From NCBI RefSeq assembly GCF_000236905.1, contig NC_016525.1, positions 496,001 to 560,000 on the forward strand: a DNA stretch of 64,000 nt, written 5' to 3'. A program made the translations under genes and the position numbers. Each line of letters opens with the position of its first letter. The stretch's first letter is position 1. The DNA comes from Tetrapisispora phaffii CBS 4417. Lineage: Eukaryota > Ascomycota > Saccharomycetes > Saccharomycetales > Saccharomycetaceae. Below are positions 60,797-64,000 of the stretch, piece after piece. The notes beneath the pieces are model-generated. The model did not search any database, was not told the origin of the DNA, and saw only the letters and a program-made list of their open reading frames with translations.

Positions 60797-63178
60797 ATGG
60801 AATCCTATAGTAAGTTAAATATACATAATAATGAAAACAATAATGTGTTAAACAATTCGTTAACTCCTGAATCATCAACATACACAATATCAAAATCTAC
60901 CACAGATACGTCACAAAGAAGAAAGAAGAGAAAGATTCCAAAATCATGCTATTTTTGTCGAAAGAGGAAACTTAAATGTGACCATAGTAGACCAACATGT
61001 AATCAATGTTCTTCTCGTCAATTAACTGGTTGTGTATATATGGAAGCATATAACTATAACGTTACTAGCTCTGAATTATTGGTAGATGCTCCTCATGAAA
61101 TTTTATTGAAAAAGATCAATGACCTTGAACTTGAACTTACAAAATATAAAAATAGTTCGCATGTTGCCACTAATTGCCCATTTGGAAATCATTCGAGTAG
61201 CAATGCTTCTCCTAATACCTATGACAACGTTTTTAATTCAAAAGTGAATAATGTTGATCCTTTATCGATTTCTGAATTAGTTGGCGTCAACGATTCTGTT
61301 AACTACATTACGAAAGAACCACAAGATTTCTCTAGCTTTCGTTTTATATACGGTGGCAATAAATGGTCAGTTTATTATGGAACCACTTCATGGAAAACTA
61401 TTGTTCAACAATCAGGGGATGTTTACAATACAGAGTATAACAAAATTGGAAATGTTTTACTCCCTATGAATAGAAATTGGAAAAAGGAACATGGTGTGAA
61501 GATTATGACCTCTGAGTTCTTACTTTGTAATACAATTCTATCCGGTAAGAAAAACTCTTCTTTATTCGAATCTGTGATTGAGGTATTGCCATCATATAAT
61601 GAAATTTTAACTTGCATAGAGGTATATTTCAATAGTCCTTTACACAAGCTTTATGGAATTCTTGATAAAGAGAAAGTCATGCGTGAGTTTCAGTCTAGCG
61701 TTATAGAAGTTAATCCAGACACTAAAATCGTAACTTTCAATTCCTCTGAGGAGAATTATTTCAGTTTCGGTGTCCTTTTAATGATCATTATCTATGCAAA
61801 ATGGAAAATAAACGTCCCTGAGGCAGTGTATGAATTTGTTGCACTTTTAAGCGGAAGTACTGAATATCATTTTAATAAAATTGAGAAACTACAGTTTTTA
61901 TTTTTAAATTATTTATCGAAGGTCTATTTCCAACAGGATTGGTTTAGTGGAAGAGATACTGTCGATAGTGTTATGCATCTTTGTTCTAGTTTAATTTCTT
62001 TGGGATTATCTGATCTCAATTGGTGGTACAAATCAAATACATTTGATAATGTAGGATCTTATGAATCTGTTCGTAATCTTTGGTATCATATTTTAATTGC
62101 AGATGTACTAACTTCATTTGACTGTGGTAAACCATTGGCTCTAGGTGATAGCTTCATCAATGCAAAACAATTTAATATCAGTTTAACTGATAATGCAGAA
62201 TATTCAAATAGACGACTTCTGTTGGCAAAACAGTTTTTAAGGATTTCTAGGTCTTATGTAAACGAAATGAATGCAAGCAGGTGTAAAGTAAATGTTTCGT
62301 ATCATGTTGCAAATCTCGTTAAGTTTATTGAGAAGTCATTTAGTCCATTAAATTTATACATTAACACAAAAATCAATGAGTCAAATTTTGATGACCTTAT
62401 TGATGACTTTGATCATTTACTTTTAGCACCATGCATTGGTATGTTAATCAATTCTCACAGTATCCTCAACTATACCCTGAAAGATAGCTCAGCAATGCTG
62501 ATATCAGGTTTATGTAAATATATAATTATTGGTTTGTCATTGTGCAATAACATTTATCGAAAACTATACTTTAGACATCTAAAGGCAAGGGAAAATAGCG
62601 ATAATAGTGAGCTACCAGAAATTATACTAGATGATAGAGAAATGAATTTGAACATGCTCACATTAATTAATTTTTCATTGTGTGCTCGAACCTTAACTGA
62701 AGCTTATGCGTTATTTTTCCTACACTTGACTACTATTAATAAGAATTGGATCATTATTGATAATACTGCGACTACATTCAATGATCCGCTAGATACCGTC
62801 TCGGTAACTAATTCTACTTCGATTTCAATCAAATCTACTACTCTCAAATTTTTTGAATTATTTGACATGTTTACGAGTCTTCACGATAACTATCTTGAAA
62901 AGCTAACCATAAACTCATTTTATATTTTCATGATAAATGAATTCCAAAGATTATCCAAAAGTTTGTTTGAAAAAGGTGTAGAGTCAAGAATCAAAGCAGA
63001 AAATAATCTAGGAAGTGAAAACGTTGATATTTCCTCATTGTCAAAAGAACAACTGGATCTACTGGAAAAAGAAATATATCTTGACTATCTTCAATTAACA
63101 CAAGAAAGCTGGAACCTTGGTTTTCCATCATTATACAACGATAACATATTAGAATCAGATTTATTGCCGACACAATAA
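60797..63178 (+). CDS. Zn2Cys6 transcription factor, PDR8/YRM1/YRR1-like
   Basis: 793 residues. The binuclear zinc cluster has its six cysteines at 51, 54, 61, 68, 71 and 79 (CYFCRKRKLKCDHSRPTC then NQC and a final C), preceded by the basic RRKKRKIPKS. A coiled-coil dimerisation stretch follows at about 100-115 (LLKKINDLELELTKY). The middle and C-terminal parts resemble the fungal regulatory 'middle homology' region (FGVLLMIIIYAKWK and [14 protein letters not shown]). The location beside NEJ1 matches PDR8 (YLR266C), a multidrug-resistance regulator. Its orientation relative to NEJ1 is opposite to S. cerevisiae, so exact orthology is unsure. Confidence 0.82.
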   Translation: MESYSKLNIHNNENNNVLNNSLTPESSTYTISKSTTDTSQRRKKRKIPKSCYFCRKRKLKCDHSRPTCNQCSSRQLTGCVYMEAYNYNVTSSELLVDAPHEILLKKINDLELELTKYKNSSHVATNCPFGNHSSSNASPNTYDNVFNSKVNNVDPLSISELVGVNDSVNYITKEPQDFSSFRFIYGGNKWSVYYGTTSWKTIVQQSGDVYNTEYNKIGNVLLPMNRNWKKEHGVKIMTSEFLLCNTILSGKKNSSLFESVIEVLPSYNEILTCIEVYFNSPLHKLYGILDKEKVMREFQSSVIEVNPDTKIVTFNSSEENYFSFGVLLMIIIYAKWKINVPEAVYEFVALLSGSTEYHFNKIEKLQFLFLNYLSKVYFQQDWFSGRDTVDSVMHLCSSLISLGLSDLNWWYKSNTFDNVGSYESVRNLWYHILIADVLTSFDCGKPLALGDSFINAKQFNISLTDNAEYSNRRLLLAKQFLRISRSYVNEMNASRCKVNVSYHVANLVKFIEKSFSPLNLYINTKINESNFDDLIDDFDHLLLAPCIGMLINSHSILNYTLKDSSAMLISGLCKYIIIGLSLCNNIYRKLYFRHLKARENSDNSELPEIILDDREMNLNMLTLINFSLCARTLTEAYALFFLHLTTINKNWIIIDNTATTFNDPLDTVSVTNSTSISIKSTTLKFFELFDMFTSLHDNYLEKLTINSFYIFMINEFQRLSKSLFEKGVESRIKAENNLGSENVDISSLSKEQLDLLEKEIYLDYLQLTQESWNLGFPSLYNDNILESDLLPTQ

Positions 63179-63613
63179 ACCATACACGCAAATAGGCATA
63201 TTTATTATTTTCTTTAGACTTTTTTTAAAATTATAACACGTTAAACTGAACACAACATAAACATATAAATACCATATTTATAATAAATTGGTTAATTATA
63301 AATACAAATATAGTTTCCTGTAGTCTCAAGTCTAACCAATAATAACATATGCCCATGTAGCTTATCAGTCCCTATACTTTCATTAACTTCGACCTTTATC
63401 GATGAGTTAAATAACCTTTCTTTTCCTTTTTGGTTTTTTCGTTTTTTTATAATTTTTAGTTATTGGAGTTAGTAATATCGAAAATATGGCCCTCATCGTG
63501 TGAGAAGTCTAAGATATCTTTATTATAAAAGTGACACCATTATTGACACAATATAACGACAACTGGAAATAGTTAAATTCAGAAGAGTGTTGTTATATAT
63601 ATATATATATAAG
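63179..63613. other. Intergenic between the two zinc-cluster genes
   Basis: 435 bp ending in a TA run (about 63,593-63,611) that reaches within two bases of the next ATG, so that gene's leader is extremely AT-rich. No other signal is seen. Confidence 0.55.
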
Positions 63614-64000
63614 ATGATCGGTGCAAGTCCATCGCCATCAAATGGTACTAACCAGGGCGTCAAAAAGAAGAGAAATAAGCTTATTAAATCATGCACGTTT
63701 TGTAGGATGAGGAAGTTGAAATGTGATAAGAATAAGCCAATGTGTTCGACATGTGTAGTTAGACAGCGTAAAGAATGTTCCTACACATATACTACGAGTT
63801 CTCGGGCCTCTTCTCCTACAGCAAATGATGGCAAGGTAAATATTTCTAATTTATCGAAGAAGGAAAATGTTTATGATTCATTATCCCCATCTGAAGGCAA
63901 CATAGAGATGTTAAAAGATACAGTGAATACTAATGGTTATTTGGCCGATAGTCCGTCAGTTTCAAATACAAAATATAAGAAAAATCCATATTATGATTAT
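63614..64000 (+). CDS. Second Zn2Cys6 transcription factor (5' part; runs off the window end)
   Basis: 129 codons, open to the last base. Cysteines at 27, 30, 37, 44, 47 and 55 form the zinc cluster (SCTFCRMRKLKCDKNKPMC, then STC and a final C) after a basic KKKRNKLIKS. A Ser/Asn-rich linker follows. The cluster resembles that of the gene just upstream (both have FCRxRKLKCD), and the two genes are in tandem, so a tandem duplication within the PDR8/YRM1/YRR1 family is possible. The regulatory domain is outside the window. Confidence 0.85.
   Translation, partial: MIGASPSPSNGTNQGVKKKRNKLIKSCTFCRMRKLKCDKNKPMCSTCVVRQRKECSYTYTTSSRASSPTANDGKVNISNLSKKENVYDSLSPSEGNIEMLKDTVNTNGYLADSPSVSNTKYKKNPYYDY

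Overview
This window is AT-rich nuclear DNA from a budding yeast of the family Saccharomycetaceae. Nearly every gene has a clear Saccharomyces cerevisiae counterpart. Genes are compact, start at ATG in T/A-rich contexts and are almost intron-free. The only introns I can support are one in a tRNA-Pro(UGG) gene and one at the 5' end of DTD1. Gene order interleaves genes whose S. cerevisiae orthologs sit on sister chromosomes from the whole-genome duplication (XIV with VIII, XIV with IV, XIII with XV), and several expected neighbours are missing. That pattern suggests a post-duplication lineage with its own gene losses, of the Tetrapisispora, Vanderwaltozyma, Kazachstania or Naumovozyma kind. I cannot name the species. 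Orthology calls rest on recalled family knowledge plus synteny, not on a search.

Block A (1-39,228): DCD1 (5' end only), PSD1, APC1, an intron-bearing tRNA-Pro, a CRP1/MDG1 family gene, NOP13, TDA7-like, RHO5, NOP6, GDH2, RRI1, SWT21, SRP1, a small GPI-type wall protein, a YDL218W-like MARVEL protein, DUG3, DTD1 and CHS1. Block B (39,865-52,635): CDC5, MDM12, MVP1, a phospholipase B, HTZ1 and HRD1. Block C (53,495-64,000): LCB4/LCB5, YPT6, an unrecognised 189-residue protein, RPS28, NEJ1 and two tandem Zn2Cys6 regulators, the second cut by the window end. The A|B and B|C boundaries look like rearrangement junctions.

The genes are mostly housekeeping: lipid metabolism (PSD1, phospholipase B, LCB4/5, MDM12), cell cycle (APC1, CDC5), ribosome biogenesis (NOP13, NOP6), protein quality control (HRD1, RRI1, DTD1), nuclear import, chromatin and DNA repair (SRP1, HTZ1, NEJ1), trafficking (MVP1, YPT6), glutathione and glutamate catabolism (DUG3, GDH2) and cell wall (CHS1, the GPI protein). 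NOP13 and NOP6 both carry RRPE and PAC promoter elements, as expected of co-regulated ribosome-biogenesis genes.

The most notable observations are these. The MVP1 N-terminus is split between two frames, with an in-phase A AAA AAC heptamer exactly where the frames overlap. Four CACGTG boxes upstream of SRP1 have exact 11-bp periodicity and form a perfect inverted repeat. A 17-bp-arm near-perfect palindrome follows RHO5. DTD1 has an intron with a NAGNAG acceptor. CDC5 has two insertions in the polo-box region. An unrecognised protein occupies the position where S. cerevisiae has RED1.
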